From Agromyces sp. 3263 (GTDB lineage Bacteria; Actinomycetota; Actinomycetes; Actinomycetales; Microbacteriaceae): a stretch of DNA of 64,000 bases. This document shows positions 1 to 7,642 of this stretch, piece by piece. The stretch spans positions 2,728,001 to 2,792,000 of the forward strand of contig NZ_JAVDUV010000001.1 of assembly GCF_031456545.1 (NCBI RefSeq), given 5' to 3'. Each line of letters begins with the position of its first letter. Within the stretch, counting starts at the first letter, position 1. Below the pieces are notes generated by a model, which was given only the letters and a program-made list of their open reading frames with translations, had not been told where the DNA came from and ran no database searches. Position numbers and translations under genes: made by a program.

Positions 1-72
1 ATCCCGCTCGGATTCCCGGCGGCCGCGGTCGGCGCCGCCCTCGTAGGAGAACATCAATGGCTGAAGTCGTGA
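1..72 (+). CDS. 3' end of an unidentified upstream gene (partial)
   Basis: Frame 1 is open from the first base and stops with TGA at 70-72, overlapping the nagB start. The visible tail is about 23 residues, rich in Ala, Gly and Val, and includes PAAAVGAALVG. Such Gly/Ala-rich tails occur at the C-terminus of ROK kinases, but so little is visible that this is only a guess. Frame 2 also closes nearby, with TAG at 44-46, so which frame is coding is uncertain. Confidence 0.3.
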   Translation: MPLGFPAAAVGAALVGEHQWLKS

Positions 73-842
73 TCGTCCGCGACGAGGACGCCGCGGGCGA
101 CCTCGTCGCCGGCGCCATCGTCGACCTGATCCGCTCGAAGCCCGACGCCGTGCTGGGCCTGGCGACGGGGTCCACCCCGCTCGCGAGCTACCGTGCGCTG
201 GCGCGGCGGATCGCCGAGGAGGGGATCGACGTGCGCGGGGTGCGCGGGTTCGCGCTCGACGAGTACGTCGGGCTGCCAGCGGGGCATCCCGAGAGCTACC
301 GCGCGGTGATCACCCGTGAGGTCGTCGAGCCGTTGGGGCTGACGCCCGAGCTGGTGCGGGTGCCCAACGGCGACCCGGCGACGATCGAGCATGCGGGCGC
401 CGACTACGAGGCGGCGATCACCGCGTCGGGCGGGGTGGACCTGCAGATCCTCGGGATCGGCCGCACGGGGCACATCGGGTTCAACGAGCCGGGCTCCTCG
501 CTCGCGTCGCTGACCCGGGTGAAGACCCTCACGGAGCCGACCCGGGCCGACAACGCACGCTTCTTCGACTCACCCGACGACGTGCCGATGCACTGCATCA
601 CGCAGGGCATCGGGACGATCCTGCGTGCCCGGCACCTGGTGCTCCTGGCGTTCGGCGAGGCGAAGGCGCACGCGGTCGCGGCCGCGGTCGAGGGGCCGGT
701 GTCGGCGAGCCAGCCGGGCTCGGCGATCCAGTTGCACCCGCACGCGACGGTCATCGTCGACGAGGCGGCCGCCTCCGAGCTCGAGAACCTCGACTACTAC
801 CGGCACGCCTGGGCGCACAAGCCCGGCTGGCAGGGCATCTGA
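57..842 (+). CDS. nagB: Glucosamine-6-phosphate deaminase NagB
   Basis: NagB converts glucosamine-6-phosphate to fructose-6-phosphate and ammonia, the last amino-sugar-specific step of GlcNAc catabolism in the cytoplasm. The protein is 261 aa, normal for the family. It shows LGLATGSTP near the N-terminus, the active-site segment ALDEYVG, and GIGRTGHIGFNEPGS around residue 130. The ATG is preceded by GGAG with 8 nt spacing. It is separated from the amino-sugar operon at 7.6-16.8 kb by unrelated genes but belongs to the same pathway. It faces the TetR gene tail to tail across a hairpin at 893-919. Confidence 0.95.
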   Translation: MAEVVIVRDEDAAGDLVAGAIVDLIRSKPDAVLGLATGSTPLASYRALARRIAEEGIDVRGVRGFALDEYVGLPAGHPESYRAVITREVVEPLGLTPELVRVPNGDPATIEHAGADYEAAITASGGVDLQILGIGRTGHIGFNEPGSSLASLTRVKTLTEPTRADNARFFDSPDDVPMHCITQGIGTILRARHLVLLAFGEAKAHAVAAAVEGPVSASQPGSAIQLHPHATVIVDEAAASELENLDYYRHAWAHKPGWQGI

Positions 843-892
843 TCCACGACGACTGACCCGGCGAGCGGATGCCGCGAGCCGGCGTCGTGCCC

Positions 893-919
893 CGGATGCC
901 GCCGGCCCCGCGGCATCCG
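893..919. terminator. Bidirectional terminator hairpin between nagB and tetR
   Basis: CGGATGCCGC (893-902) pairs perfectly with GCGGCATCCG (910-919) across a 7-nt loop. It sits between the convergent nagB and TetR genes and is built from the GGATGCCGC word common in this window. There is no T-tract, as is usual in GC-rich actinobacteria. Confidence 0.65.
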
Positions 920-933
920 TCGGTCTGCGGCCG

Positions 934-1524
934 TCAGTGGGGGAGCACCTCGGGCAGGGCGGCCAGGAATGCCTCCTCGTCGAAGCCCGGCACGATCGCG
1001 CGCTGGATCATGAAGCCGGGTGCGAGCCCGATCATGACCGGGGTGACCCGGCTCGCCCACTCCCCGGGATCGCCGTCGACCCGTCCGGGCTCGGCCGTCG
1101 CCCACTCGACGAGCCGCTGCCGCACGGTCTCCCTGACGCGCATGAGCACCGCCTGCACGAGCTCGCCGATCTCGGGATCGATCGCGGCCTCGGCCCACAG
1201 CTGCACGATCACGTGGCCGAACGGCTCGCGTCGCATCCCGTCGATGAGCGTGGCCATGACCTGGCCTGGCGCGAGCGGCTCGCCGCGCGCGCGCTGCTGC
1301 TCCAGCTCGCCCTGGCGGGCCTCGAGGATGCGCCCGGCGACCGCGGCGAAGAGCTCCTGCTTGCCCGTGAAGTACCCGTAGATCGCCCCGGCAGAGAGCC
1401 CCGACTCCTCGATCACGTCGGCCATCGAGGTGCGCTGGTACCCCTTCGCGGCGAAGCACCGCAGCGCGGCCGCGACGATCTCGTCGCGTCGGGCGGCGCG
1501 GTGCGCCTCCGTGACCTTGGGCAT
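934..1524 (-). CDS. TetR/AcrR family transcriptional regulator
   Basis: A 196-aa DNA-binding repressor. The N-terminal 50 residues form the TetR helix-turn-helix, with EIVAAALRCFAAKGYQRTSM and SAGAIYGYFTGKQELF; the rest is a variable ligand-binding domain. The ATG has a clear GGAGG ribosome site. It is divergent from the membrane-protein gene at 1620, and the 95-bp gap holds two short inverted repeats, so it probably represses itself and that gene. The ligand is not predictable. Confidence 0.9.
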   Translation of the reverse strand: MPKVTEAHRAARRDEIVAAALRCFAAKGYQRTSMADVIEESGLSAGAIYGYFTGKQELFAAVAGRILEARQGELEQQRARGEPLAPGQVMATLIDGMRREPFGHVIVQLWAEAAIDPEIGELVQAVLMRVRETVRQRLVEWATAEPGRVDGDPGEWASRVTPVMIGLAPGFMIQRAIVPGFDEEAFLAALPEVLPH

Positions 1525-1541
1525 CGGACCTCCAGAAAAAC

Positions 1542-1602
1542 GAACGGTCGTTCCTTGACAAGGCTAGCCGACGCGCGCATCCTAATAAAGAACGAACATT
1601 CG
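1542..1602. promoter_or_regulatory. Candidate TetR operators and promoter
   Basis: GAACGGTCGTTC at 1542-1553 is a 5-2-5 inverted repeat, and CGAACATTCG at 1593-1602 is a 4-2-4 inverted repeat with the same CGAAC core. A TTGACA box lies between them at 1555-1560. Their place in the gap between divergent tetR and its target is typical of TetR operators; binding is inferred. Confidence 0.55.
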
Positions 1603-1619
1603 CTTTCTTGGAGGACACC

Positions 1620-2705
1620 ATGGCCACCCATCCGGATGCCACCACGGCACGCACCCCGTTCGGCAGGGTCGTGGGCTTGGCCCTCGCCCTCGTCGGCGTG
1701 GTCGCCGTCATCGTGCTCGCCTTCTCGTGGCCGTCGGTCACGGCCGAGCCCAAGCACCTGCCCGTCGCCATCGCGGGTCCCGCCGAGGCCGTGGCGGCAG
1801 CCGAGGCGGCCGTCGACCAGCGGGCGCCCGGGGCGATCGACTTCCTCGAGGTCGACGACCGGGCGGCCGCCGTCGACGCGATCGAGACGCGCGACGCGTA
1901 CGGCGCCATCGTGCTCGGCCAGGAGCCCGAGGTGCTCACCTCGTCGGCATCGAGCCTCGCCGTCGCGCAGCTGCTCGGGGGCGTCGCCACGTCGCTCGAG
2001 GAGGGCGTCAACGCACAGGCCGCCGCCGCTGCGCAGGCCGCGGGCGCGCCGAGCGCTCCGCCGCACCTCGACGTGCCCGTCACCGATGTCGTGCCCCTCG
2101 CCGAGAGCGACCCGCGCGGCACGGGACTCACCGCCGCGATGTTCCCGCTGCTGCTCGGCGGCATGATCGGCGGCATCGCCATCTCGCTGTCCATCATCGG
2201 CGCGCTGCGGCGCGTGCTCGCCGTGACGGTGTACTCGGTCGTCGGCGGACTGCTCCTCACGGCCATCCTGCAGGGTTGGTTCGGCTCCCTGCAGGGCGAC
2301 TACTGGCTGAACGCCGCCGCGATCGCCCTGTCGCTCGCCGCGATCGCCGCACCCATCACGGGCTTCGTCGCGCTCCTCGGCCGCGCCGGCATCGCGGTGG
2401 GCCCGGTCGTCATGCTGCTGTTCGCCAACCCCATCTCGGGCGCGGCCATCCCGAAGGAGTTCTTCCCGGCGCCGTGGGGCGACGTCGGCCAGTGGTTCCC
2501 GCCGGGCGCCGCCGCGACGCTGCTGCGCGACCTGTCGTACTTCCCGGCGGCCGACACCACGTTCCCCTGGCTCGTGCTCCTGGCTTGGACGGCCGGCGGC
2601 ATCCTGCTCTCGATCGTCGGGCACTTCCGCACGGCCGGCGGGGCCGAGCCCGACGCCGAGGCGGCGCACGCCGACGACCCCGTCGCGGCGCCGGTCGCAG
2701 CCTGA
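1620..2705 (+). CDS. ABC-2/YhgE-like integral membrane protein
   Basis: A 361-aa membrane protein probably involved in export, controlled by the divergent TetR gene. It has one N-terminal membrane segment (about residues 16-38), an extracytoplasmic Ala-rich region to about residue 165, then about five helices ending near residue 345. This is the layout of the YhgE/Pip, DUF3533 and ABC-2 permease group; PPGAAATLLRDLSYF before the last helix fits it. No ATPase is encoded beside it. The ATG at 1620 is preferred over an in-frame TTG at 1608 because GGAGG at 1610-1614 sits 5 nt before the ATG. Substrate unknown. Confidence 0.75.
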   Translation: MATHPDATTARTPFGRVVGLALALVGVVAVIVLAFSWPSVTAEPKHLPVAIAGPAEAVAAAEAAVDQRAPGAIDFLEVDDRAAAVDAIETRDAYGAIVLGQEPEVLTSSASSLAVAQLLGGVATSLEEGVNAQAAAAAQAAGAPSAPPHLDVPVTDVVPLAESDPRGTGLTAAMFPLLLGGMIGGIAISLSIIGALRRVLAVTVYSVVGGLLLTAILQGWFGSLQGDYWLNAAAIALSLAAIAAPITGFVALLGRAGIAVGPVVMLLFANPISGAAIPKEFFPAPWGDVGQWFPPGAAATLLRDLSYFPAADTTFPWLVLLAWTAGGILLSIVGHFRTAGGAEPDAEAAHADDPVAAPVAA

Positions 2706-2723
2706 CCGCGCACCACGGCGAAA

Positions 2724-2754
2724 CAGCGGCCCGGCGCCATGCGCCGGGCCGCTG
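2724..2754. terminator. Strong bidirectional hairpin terminator
   Basis: CAGCGGCCCGGCGC (2724-2737) pairs perfectly with GCGCCGGGCCGCTG (2741-2754) around a 3-nt loop, between the convergent genes ending at 2705 and 2784. Confidence 0.75.
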
Positions 2755-2783
2755 GGCCTGCCGTCAGGGAGCCTGGGCCCCGC

Positions 2784-3161
2784 TCAGTCGGCCAGCTGCT
2801 TGCGCCCGTGCAGGATGCCGCTGACGGCCGCGACGACCGCGAACACCACCGCGACCACCGGCTGGCCCATCATCCACCAGGCGATCGCCGCGGCCGAGAA
2901 CACGGCGATCTCGACGAGCGCCTGGCCGAACGGGTCGACCTTGAAGACCGCCTTCGGTGAGTTGAACAGCGCCCAGAGCAGGATGGCGAGCGCCGGGGCG
3001 CCGAGTCCGACGAGCACGCCCGGCCAGGGCAGCGGGAACGACACGAACCCCCAGATGCCGAGTGTCACGAAGGCGAACAGCTCGAGGAAGAAGCGCAGGA
3101 CGTCATTGGGGCCGATCTTCGGCTGGGGCTCGTTCGACGGGTTCGGCTGGGCGGTGCTCAC
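2784..3161 (-). CDS. YrdB/DUF2568-like small membrane protein
   Basis: A 125-aa protein with four hydrophobic helices: FFLELFAFVTLGIWGF, a second around VLVGLGAPALAILLW, and two near the C-terminus. This matches the YrdB (DUF2568) family, whose function is unknown. An upstream start would add about 20 residues, but the GTG at 3161 is favoured because a TAGGCT -10 box lies 8 nt before it, as in other leaderless genes here. It lies 79 nt downstream of purU in the same direction. Confidence 0.75.
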   Translation of the reverse strand: MSTAQPNPSNEPQPKIGPNDVLRFFLELFAFVTLGIWGFVSFPLPWPGVLVGLGAPALAILLWALFNSPKAVFKVDPFGQALVEIAVFSAAAIAWWMMGQPVVAVVFAVVAAVSGILHGRKQLAD

Positions 3162-3239
3162 GGCATTCCAGCCTAGTTCGCGTGGGCGGCGTCCGCCGTC
3201 ACCCGAATGGCCCGAGGCCACCGCTGAATGGCCCCGCGG

Positions 3240-4112
3240 TCACCGGAAGATGATCGTGCGGGCGCCGTCGAGCAGCACCCGCCGCTCCGAGAACCACTTC
3301 ACCGCCTGGCTGAGCGTGCGGCTCTCCTCGTCCTGCCCGATCGCGACGAGCTCGGCGACCGAGCGGGAGTGGTCGACGCGCACGACGTTCTGCTCGATGA
3401 TCGGCCCCTCATCGAGGTCGCTCGTCACGAAATGCGCGGTCGCGCCGATGAGCTTCACGCCGCGCGCATGGGCCTGGCGGTAGGGGTTCGCGCCCTTGAA
3501 GCCCGGCAGGAACGAGTGGTGGATGTTGATGCAGCGTCCGGCGAGGGCTTCGCAGAGCTCGGGCGTGAGGATCTGCATGTAGCGCGCGAGCACCACGAGC
3601 TCGATGTCGTGCTCCTCGACCGCGGACAGCACCCGCGCCTCGAACGCGGCCTTCGATGCGGCATCCGTCACCGCGAGCGATTCGAAGGGCACGCCGTAGA
3701 AGTCGACGAGGTCGCGCAGCGTGCCGTGGTTCGAGAGCACGAGCGGGATGTCGACGGACAGCTGGCCGGCGTGCTGGCGGAACAGCAGGTCGTTCACGCA
3801 GTGGCCCGCGGTCGACGCGAGCACGAGCGTGCGGAGCTTGCGTCCGACCTCGTCGAGGTGCCACGTCATGTCCCAGCGCTCGGCCACGGGGGCGAGCGCG
3901 GCCTCGAGCTCGGCGCGGCCGGCGGGCGACTCCACCTGCACGCGCATGAAGAACCGCCCGGTGTCGAGGCTCGCGAACTGCTGGCTCTCGGTGATGTTGC
4001 CGCGCGCCGCGACGATCGCCCCGCTCACCGCATGCACGATGCCGGGACCGTCGGTGCACGCCAGCGTCACGACCCAGTGGAACAGGTGGGAGGGTGCGGC
4101 ATCCGTGGTCAT
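3240..4112 (-). CDS. purU: Formyltetrahydrofolate deformylase PurU
   Basis: Hydrolyses 10-formyl-THF to THF and formate, balancing one-carbon units for purine and glycine synthesis. The 290-aa protein has an N-terminal ACT domain (LACTDGPGIVHAVSGAI) and a C-terminal formyltransferase fold with NIHHSFLPGFKGANPY and TAHFVTSDLDEGPIIEQ, which carries the catalytic His and Asp. The ATG at 4112 has no Shine-Dalgarno, but TACTCT (complement of 4119-4124) lies exactly 6 nt upstream, suggesting a leaderless mRNA. It links to glyA-folD at 20-22 kb. Confidence 0.93.
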   Translation of the reverse strand: MTTDAAPSHLFHWVVTLACTDGPGIVHAVSGAIVAARGNITESQQFASLDTGRFFMRVQVESPAGRAELEAALAPVAERWDMTWHLDEVGRKLRTLVLASTAGHCVNDLLFRQHAGQLSVDIPLVLSNHGTLRDLVDFYGVPFESLAVTDAASKAAFEARVLSAVEEHDIELVVLARYMQILTPELCEALAGRCINIHHSFLPGFKGANPYRQAHARGVKLIGATAHFVTSDLDEGPIIEQNVVRVDHSRSVAELVAIGQDEESRTLSQAVKWFSERRVLLDGARTIIFR

Positions 4113-4249
4113 CCGCCCAGAGTAGTGCGTCGGGTAGACTGGCTCGTGGTCGGCGGTCAACGCACGGCCCTGGGCGCGCACACGAGCGCGTAGTCGACCC
4201 GCGTGGTGAATGCACCCGCTGCGGGGAACGCCGTCGGAGAGACATCCTC

Positions 4250-5464
4250 ATGTCCGTCACCGAATCCGCGCGCGTGCGCGCACCCCGACTGCCCTGGCCC
4301 GGCCTCCTCATGCTGGCCGCGGGCGTCTTCCTGTCCATCACGATCGAGATGCTGCCCACCGGCCTGCTTCCCGAGATGAGCGAGGGCCTCGGCGTCGCCG
4401 AGCCGTTCATCGGGCTGCTCGTGTCGGTCTTCGCGTTCACCGTCGTCGTCACCTCGACGCCCCTCACGGCCCTCACCAGCCGGATGCCGCGGCACGGCCT
4501 GCTCGTCGCCGTGCTCACGGTGCTGGGGCTCACCACCCTCGCCTCGGCGTTCGTGCCCGAGTACTGGATGCTCATCGCCGTGCGCGTCATCGGCGGACTC
4601 GCCCACGGCGTGTTCTGGGCGATCGTCGCGTCGTACGCCTCGCGGCTCGTGCCCGCCGACCAGATCGGCCGCGCCGTCTCGGTGACGCTCGGGGGCGGCA
4701 CGCTCGCGCTCGTCGCGGGCGTTCCGGCGACGACGGTGCTCGGCCAGTCGATCGGCTGGCGCCCGGTCTTCGCGATCGTCGCGGGGCTCACGCTGTTGGG
4801 TGCGCTCGCCGTCTGGCGGTTCCTCCCGCGGGTTGCCCCGGAGGCGGGTGGCACCGCGTCCCGCATCCGGCGCGGCGATGCGGCGCTCGGGTCGGTGCTG
4901 CTCGTCTGCGGCATCACCGCGGCGACCATGCTCGGGCAGTACGCGGTCTTCACCTACGTGGCACCGCTCATCACCGACGTCGTGGGCCTCGAGCCCGGCG
5001 CGGTCGGCCCGCTGCTGTTCGTCTACGGCGTCATGGGCGCCGTCGGGCTCGTCGTGGCCGGATCGCCGCTCGCGAACCGGCCCACCGTCGCCATCGTCGT
5101 GGCGATGGCCGTGGCGGCGGCGGCGCTCGGCGTGCTCGGACTCGGCGCCGGCGTCGTGGCGTCGCTCGTGGCCTTCGCCGTGTGGGGGCTCGCCTTCGGC
5201 GCGATCCCACCGCTGCTGCAGACGCGCCTGCTGCAGTCCGCGCCGGCCCGCCAGCGGGATGCGGCCAGCGCGCTCTACACGACGGCGTTCAACGTCGGCA
5301 TCGGCGGCGGGGCGCTCATCGGCGCCGTGCTGTTCGAGCGGATCGGCGTGCAGAGCCTGCCGTTCGTGTACGCCGTGGTGCTCGTCGCCGTCGGAGCCGT
5401 GCTCATCGCCGACGCGGTGCGGCGGCGCGCCCGCGCCGTGGAGGCCGCCGTCAGCGTTCGATGA
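4250..5464 (+). CDS. MFS transporter, DHA1-type exporter
   Basis: A 404-aa protein with about twelve predicted membrane helices, typical of the DHA1 drug/sugar efflux branch of the major facilitator superfamily (AraJ/Cmx-like). Visible marks are the N-terminal LPTGLLPEMSEGL segment and RVIGGLAHGVFWAIVASYASRLVP in the motif C region. The ATG at 4250 has GGAGAG 8 nt upstream; a longer reading frame upstream is not supported. The substrate cannot be told from sequence. Its 3' end overlaps the convergent sigma-factor gene by 14 nt. Confidence 0.87.
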   Translation: MSVTESARVRAPRLPWPGLLMLAAGVFLSITIEMLPTGLLPEMSEGLGVAEPFIGLLVSVFAFTVVVTSTPLTALTSRMPRHGLLVAVLTVLGLTTLASAFVPEYWMLIAVRVIGGLAHGVFWAIVASYASRLVPADQIGRAVSVTLGGGTLALVAGVPATTVLGQSIGWRPVFAIVAGLTLLGALAVWRFLPRVAPEAGGTASRIRRGDAALGSVLLVCGITAATMLGQYAVFTYVAPLITDVVGLEPGAVGPLLFVYGVMGAVGLVVAGSPLANRPTVAIVVAMAVAAAALGVLGLGAGVVASLVAFAVWGLAFGAIPPLLQTRLLQSAPARQRDAASALYTTAFNVGIGGGALIGAVLFERIGVQSLPFVYAVVLVAVGAVLIADAVRRRARAVEAAVSVR

Positions 5465-7280
5465 CCGCGGTCGAGGCGGGGCCGGTTCGGCCGTTCGCCG
5501 CGTAGCGCACCTCGACGACACTCGCCGCGTCCAGTCGCCCGAACGCGAGGATGCGCGCCGATCCCGAGCCGTCGAGCGGCACCGTGCTCACGACGGCGCC
5601 GTCGAGGAGGAGTTCGACGTCTGCCCCGGCAGCGCCCACGATGGTGCCGTGCGCCACATGCGATCCGGTGCGGCGCACTGCGATGGTCGGGGTCGACAGC
5701 GTGACGGTGACGGGCGCGCTCGAGGGTGACGCGTTGCCGGCGGCATCCGTCTGCGAGGCCGTGAGCGTCGTGGATCCGGCGCGCAGCGCGTCGGCGACGA
5801 GGCTCCATGCTCCTGAGCCGTCGGCGACGGTGCTCCAGGTGCGGCCGTCGTCGGCGGCCACGGTGACGGATGCCCCGGCCTCCCCGCTGCCCGAGAGCAG
5901 CGGGTCGACCAGGCCGCCTGCCGTGTCGGCGGTGAAGGCCGGCGGCAGGGCGACGTCGTCCACCGGCTCGGGCTCTGGGGTCGGCCCGGTGGTCGGCCCG
6001 GGCGGCGTTGCGGTCGTCCCGCCGGGGGGCGGATCGGCGGCGAGCACGGGAGCCGGGGCCGGCGCATCGACCGGCACGGGATCGCCGGCCGGCGGGTCTG
6101 CGGGCGCAGGCGGGGCATCCGGTTCGTGGGGCGGCACGGGCTGGGGAAGCACCGGGCTGCCGAGGAAGGGAAGCGGCGGTTCGGGGTCGCCGGCCTCGGT
6201 GCCCGTCTCGAAGATCGCGGCCGCCGGCGCCTGGTCGGCGCTCGCCAGCGTCGGCACCACGATCATGGCGGCGACGGCGACGGCCGCGAGGGTGATCGCA
6301 CCCACGCCGGCGCCGATCGCGACGCCGCTCACCCCGGCGGTGGCGGCTGCGCCGGCCCCGGTCGCGGCGGATCCAGCGCCGACGCCCGACGCGCCCGCTC
6401 CCGACCCGCTCGCGCCGGACGCGCTCGCGCCGGCAGCGTGTCCGCCGAGGACCGCGGGAAGGCCCGCCGCCCCGAGCGCCACGTCGACCGCGGGCGCGCC
6501 CTGCGACAGCCACGCCGAGTACGCCGTCGCGCCGCCGATGCCCGCGGCGAGCGGCAGCAGCACGAGCGCGAGCCGCGAGCCCACCTCTCGCGCCTCGGCG
6601 GCGACGATGGTGCAGCGCGCGCAGTCGTCGAGGTGCGCCTCGAGGCGGGCGGTCTCGCGGCCCCTGAGGCGCCCGCGCGTGTAGCTGCCGAGCCGGTCGA
6701 TGGTCCAGCGGCACTCGGGCTCGTTCGCGGCGTTGCGCAGGTGCGCCTGGATCCAGGCCTGGCGCAGGCCCTCGCGGGCCCGGTACGCGAGTGCGGCCGT
6801 GGCGTTCGCGCTCATGCCGACCAGGGGCGCGACCTGCTGGGGCGACATGCCCTCGACCTCGGTGTACCAGAGCACCTCCTGCCAGCGCGTGGGCAGCGAG
6901 CGGAACGCCTGCGCGGTGGTCGAGCGGTCGAGCGCGTCGAGGCTCGCGGACTCGCTCGTGGCCGGATCCTCGAACGACTCGAGGGTCTCGAGGTTCGTCT
7001 CGTGGCGCGCGCGACCCCAGCTCGACGCCGTGTTCCGGATGGTCGTGAACAGGTAGGGACGGAAGGCGCCCGTCGGGCCGCCGCCGGCGAGGATGGCGTC
7101 GTAGATGCGCGTGAAGGACTCGGCGACGAGGTCGTCGGGATCGAGGGAGCTGTACGAGCGGGCGACGGTGCGCGCCGAGGCCGAGTGCCGCTGCCAGAGC
7201 TCGCCGTACGCGCTCCGGTCGCCGCCACGGGTGCGCTCGATGAGCGCGCTGTCGGCCAGGTCGGTGCGCAGGGGTGGCAC
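5451..7280 (-). CDS. ECF sigma factor fused to anti-sigma zinc domain, TM helices and Ig-like tail
   Basis: From the GTG at 7280 the product is 609 aa. Residues about 15-95 are sigma region 2 (LVAESFTRIYDAIL) and about 120-178 sigma region 4. C190-x25-H216-x3-C220-x2-C223 is a zinc anti-sigma (zf-HC2) signature. Two hydrophobic segments follow (about 236-255 and around residue 325), then a Pro-rich linker and a bacterial Ig-like domain (from about residue 470). The sigma factor, its inhibitor and a surface sensor thus appear to be one polypeptide, resembling ECF groups with C-terminal extensions. GGAGG lies just before the GTG; an ATG at 7313 has no ribosome site. The promoter might be autoregulated (GGAAT...CGTC upstream). 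Target genes unknown. Confidence 0.85.
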   Translation of the reverse strand: MPPLRTDLADSALIERTRGGDRSAYGELWQRHSASARTVARSYSSLDPDDLVAESFTRIYDAILAGGGPTGAFRPYLFTTIRNTASSWGRARHETNLETLESFEDPATSESASLDALDRSTTAQAFRSLPTRWQEVLWYTEVEGMSPQQVAPLVGMSANATAALAYRAREGLRQAWIQAHLRNAANEPECRWTIDRLGSYTRGRLRGRETARLEAHLDDCARCTIVAAEAREVGSRLALVLLPLAAGIGGATAYSAWLSQGAPAVDVALGAAGLPAVLGGHAAGASASGASGSGAGASGVGAGSAATGAGAAATAGVSGVAIGAGVGAITLAAVAVAAMIVVPTLASADQAPAAAIFETGTEAGDPEPPLPFLGSPVLPQPVPPHEPDAPPAPADPPAGDPVPVDAPAPAPVLAADPPPGGTTATPPGPTTGPTPEPEPVDDVALPPAFTADTAGGLVDPLLSGSGEAGASVTVAADDGRTWSTVADGSGAWSLVADALRAGSTTLTASQTDAAGNASPSSAPVTVTLSTPTIAVRRTGSHVAHGTIVGAAGADVELLLDGAVVSTVPLDGSGSARILAFGRLDAASVVEVRYAANGRTGPASTAVIER

Positions 7281-7642
7281 ATCGCCTCCAGGTTCAGGGT
7301 GCAGGGGTGTCATGGAAGAGACGCGGAATCCGGCCGATCATGACGCGCGTGGCGGGGGTTCGCTCATTCCAGCAGATTTTTCGCGAACCCGCGTCATAGA
7401 TCCGTGGGCAGGCGGTCTCTTCGGTGAAGGCCCTCCAGGGGGCCGACCGTACCGCCGCCTCGAGCACCCGAGCCGGGGCGGAGCCGGCGATGCCGGCGGA
7501 GGCGCCGCGATCGGGGGGTCCTGCGGCGCTGACCGGGCGGGGGTCCGGAGGCGAAGGGGAGCACGCCTCCGGACCCCGCACCGGTGTCGGCGCTCACGAT
7601 GGCACGCCGCGACGGTGCCCCTGGATGCCGCCCGGCGACGGT
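7281..7642. other. Intergenic region between the sigma gene and nagA
   Basis: No convincing gene. On the minus strand a GGAAT-N18-CGTC arrangement near 7330-7370 resembles an ECF-type promoter and would drive the sigma gene. The nagA-side half holds a strong hairpin (7540-7577). Open frames here have no start signal or family resemblance. Confidence 0.5.
7540..7577 (-). terminator. Terminator hairpin after the amino-sugar operon
   Basis: GGGGTCCGGAGGCG (7540-7553) pairs perfectly with CGCCTCCGGACCCC (7564-7577) across a 10-nt loop, 66 nt beyond the nagA stop. Confidence 0.7.

Noticed and set aside
7281..7313. ATG at 7313 as the sigma-factor start
   Set aside because: No ribosome site, whereas GGAGG precedes the GTG at 7280, which gives a normal ECF N-terminus; kept as an alternative.
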